A DNA stretch of 6,406 nt from Christensenellaceae bacterium (GTDB lineage: Bacteria; Bacillota; Clostridia; Christensenellales; Borkfalkiaceae). The position numbers and the translations under genes are program-made. The notes below the pieces were generated by a model, which made no database searches, was not told where the DNA came from, and saw only the letters and a list, made by a program, of their open reading frames with translations. Below are positions 5,945 through 6,406 of the stretch, piece after piece; positions within the stretch are counted from its first letter, which is position 1; every line of letters starts with the position of its first letter. Where the stretch lies: positions 1 to 6,406 of the forward strand of contig CAOMHR010000094.1 of NCBI GenBank assembly GCA_948482865.1. The letters are read 5' to 3'.

Positions 5945-5960
5945 CCGATTTTGATATATT
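5930..5960 (+). promoter_or_regulatory. Promoter candidate for the second XRE gene
   Basis: TGATATATT (5952-5960) repeats the element found before the first XRE gene and again ends exactly 6 nt before an ATG (5967). A perfect TTGACA (5930-5935) lies upstream within the last codons of the first gene, but its spacing to TATATT is 19 bp, longer than ideal. The TTGACA encodes conserved residues (LTDD) and recurs at the end of the second gene, so it may be coincidental. Confidence 0.4.
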
Positions 5961-5966
5961 TTACTT

Positions 5967-6173
5967 ATGAAAACTTTTGCCGAAAGATTAAAGTATTTAA
6001 GAAACGAAAAAGAGTTAAGCCAAAGGCAACTTGCTATACTTTTAAATATAAATTATAAAGCGGTGCAAAGATGGGAAAATGAAACTAATACTCCAAATGC
6101 GGAAGCAATAGTTTTGCTCGCAAAGTATTTCAACGTATCCGCAGACTATTTGCTGGGTTTGACAGACGATTAA
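5967..6173 (+). CDS. XRE-family helix-turn-helix regulator, 68 aa (second of tandem pair)
   Basis: A paralogue of the preceding gene: 56 of 68 residues are identical, and 11 of the 12 differences fall within residues 24-42 (second half of helix 2, the recognition helix and the following turn). The recognition region here reads NYKAVQRWENE at 29-39, against SNAAIQRWESE in the first copy. The scaffold at both ends is the same apart from residue 3. The copy should therefore fold and perhaps dimerise like its neighbour but read a different DNA site. It starts 22 nt after the first gene's stop, lacks a ribosome binding site, and is followed 10 nt after its stop by a strong terminator. The target cannot be read from the sequence; no second perfect palindrome lies in the 22-nt gap. 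Confidence 0.88.
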   Translation: MKTFAERLKYLRNEKELSQRQLAILLNINYKAVQRWENETNTPNAEAIVLLAKYFNVSADYLLGLTDD

Positions 6174-6183
6174 AAGAATAATT

Positions 6184-6212
6184 AAAAGACTTCCTTGCGG
6201 AAGTCTTTTTTT
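6184..6212 (+). terminator. Intrinsic terminator after the XRE pair, possibly bidirectional
   Basis: AAAAGACTTCC (6184-6194) pairs perfectly with GGAAGTCTTTT (6199-6209) around TTGC, and the T run continues to 6212. The 11-bp stem plus seven Ts is a textbook rho-independent terminator for the XRE genes. Read from the minus strand the stem ends in TTTT and then AATTATT, so it may also stop transcripts of the convergent permease gene, whose stop codon is 21 bp away. Confidence 0.9.
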
Positions 6213-6233
6213 AAGTTGCAAAGCAATTTAAAG

Positions 6234-6406
6234 TTACTTTGTAACGTGTTTTTCTATTATCGATATTATTCCGTACATACCGCCGGCAAGCACGCAGAGA
6301 ATAAAGGTAGCCGTCATAACAAGGTCCAGCTTAAACACCTGACCGCCGTAAACTATCAGATACCCCAGTCCCGCGCGGGATACAATGTATTCGCCCATGA
6401 TAGAGC
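6234..6406 (-). CDS. ABC transporter permease, C-terminal end (SsuC/TauC type; runs off the right edge)
   Basis: Membrane subunit of a binding-protein-dependent importer. The 56 residues in the window read as the end of a BPD-transport inner-membrane domain: GEYIVSRAGLGYLIVYGGQ, then VFKLDLVMTATFILCVLAGG, then MYGIISIIEKHVTK to the TAA at 6234-6236. The GE-x-IVS-x-AGLGYLI stretch followed by a final membrane helix and a short basic tail is typical of permeases grouped with sulfonate, taurine, nitrate and thiamine-precursor uptake. The true substrate cannot be told from this fragment; the ATPase and binding-protein genes would be expected nearby, off the right edge. It is convergent with the XRE cassette and shares the terminator region with it. 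Confidence 0.88.
   Translation of the reverse strand, partial: SIMGEYIVSRAGLGYLIVYGGQVFKLDLVMTATFILCVLAGGMYGIISIIEKHVTK

Larger units (their letters stand above)
5717..6173 (+). repeat. Tandem duplication of promoter-proximal element plus XRE gene
   Basis: Two direct copies, about 5717-5944 and 5947-6173, have their start codons 229 bp apart. Each holds GATTTT(T)GATATATTTT, six to seven bases later the ATG, and the 207-bp gene. The genes differ at 31 of 207 positions by hand alignment. Codons 22-43 hold 25 of these (66 bases); the remaining 141 bases hold 6, only one of which changes an amino acid. The repeat is a mosaic of conserved ends and a diverged centre. Confidence 0.85.

Noticed and set aside
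6233..6245. GTTAC-TTT-GTAAC palindrome resembling the XRE operator half-site
   Set aside because: The spacer is 3 bp rather than 6 bp between matching GTTAC/GTAAC halves, and it lies in the last codons and stop of the permease gene, away from any promoter; a coincidence is likely.

Overview
The window looks like a chromosomal segment from a bacterium, most likely an uncultured anaerobic Bacillota (Clostridia-like) lineage. This is inferred from protein style only: a short archaeal/eukaryotic-type prolyl-tRNA synthetase, YciQ/DUF2207-like membrane proteins, an SsuC/TauC-type ABC permease, and tiny XRE regulators ending in the ADYLLGLTDD sequence common in Bacillota. No rRNA or other taxonomic marker is present, so the assignment is tentative.

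Layout. (1) Positions 1-1834, minus strand: a phosphogluco/phosphomannomutase gene followed 9 nt later by the start of a transketolase gene that runs off the left edge; the two look translationally coupled. (2) Positions 1835-2004: a divergent promoter region. The mutase promoter fits a transcript beginning at the ATG itself (leaderless), while proS has an extended -10, a short leader and a normal Shine-Dalgarno sequence. (3) Positions 2005-5529, plus strand: proS and two tandem, diverged membrane proteins resembling the C-terminal part of DUF2207 proteins but without the N-terminal ectodomain. The three genes are packed with a 4-nt gap and a 4-nt overlap. A terminator-like hairpin with a T tract lies inside the first membrane-protein gene. 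(4) Positions 5533-5567: a long GC-rich hairpin ending that operon. (5) Positions 5651-6212: an AT-rich, self-contained regulatory cassette with a consensus promoter, a 7+7 bp palindrome at the predicted transcription start, two tandem 68-aa XRE repressor-like genes, and a strong intrinsic terminator. (6) Positions 6234-6406, minus strand: the C-terminal end of an ABC transporter permease, convergent with the cassette.

How the parts fit. The left operon is central carbohydrate metabolism (sugar-phosphate mutase and pentose phosphate pathway). The middle operon joins an essential tRNA-charging enzyme to membrane proteins of unknown role, with a possible attenuator between them. The most unusual part is the XRE pair: the copies are nearly identical at both ends, but 25 of their 31 base differences and 11 of their 12 amino-acid differences fall in the DNA-reading part of the helix-turn-helix. 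Three genes in the window (the mutase and both XRE genes) lack a Shine-Dalgarno sequence and have a -10-like hexamer ending exactly 6 nt before the ATG, which suggests leaderless transcription.
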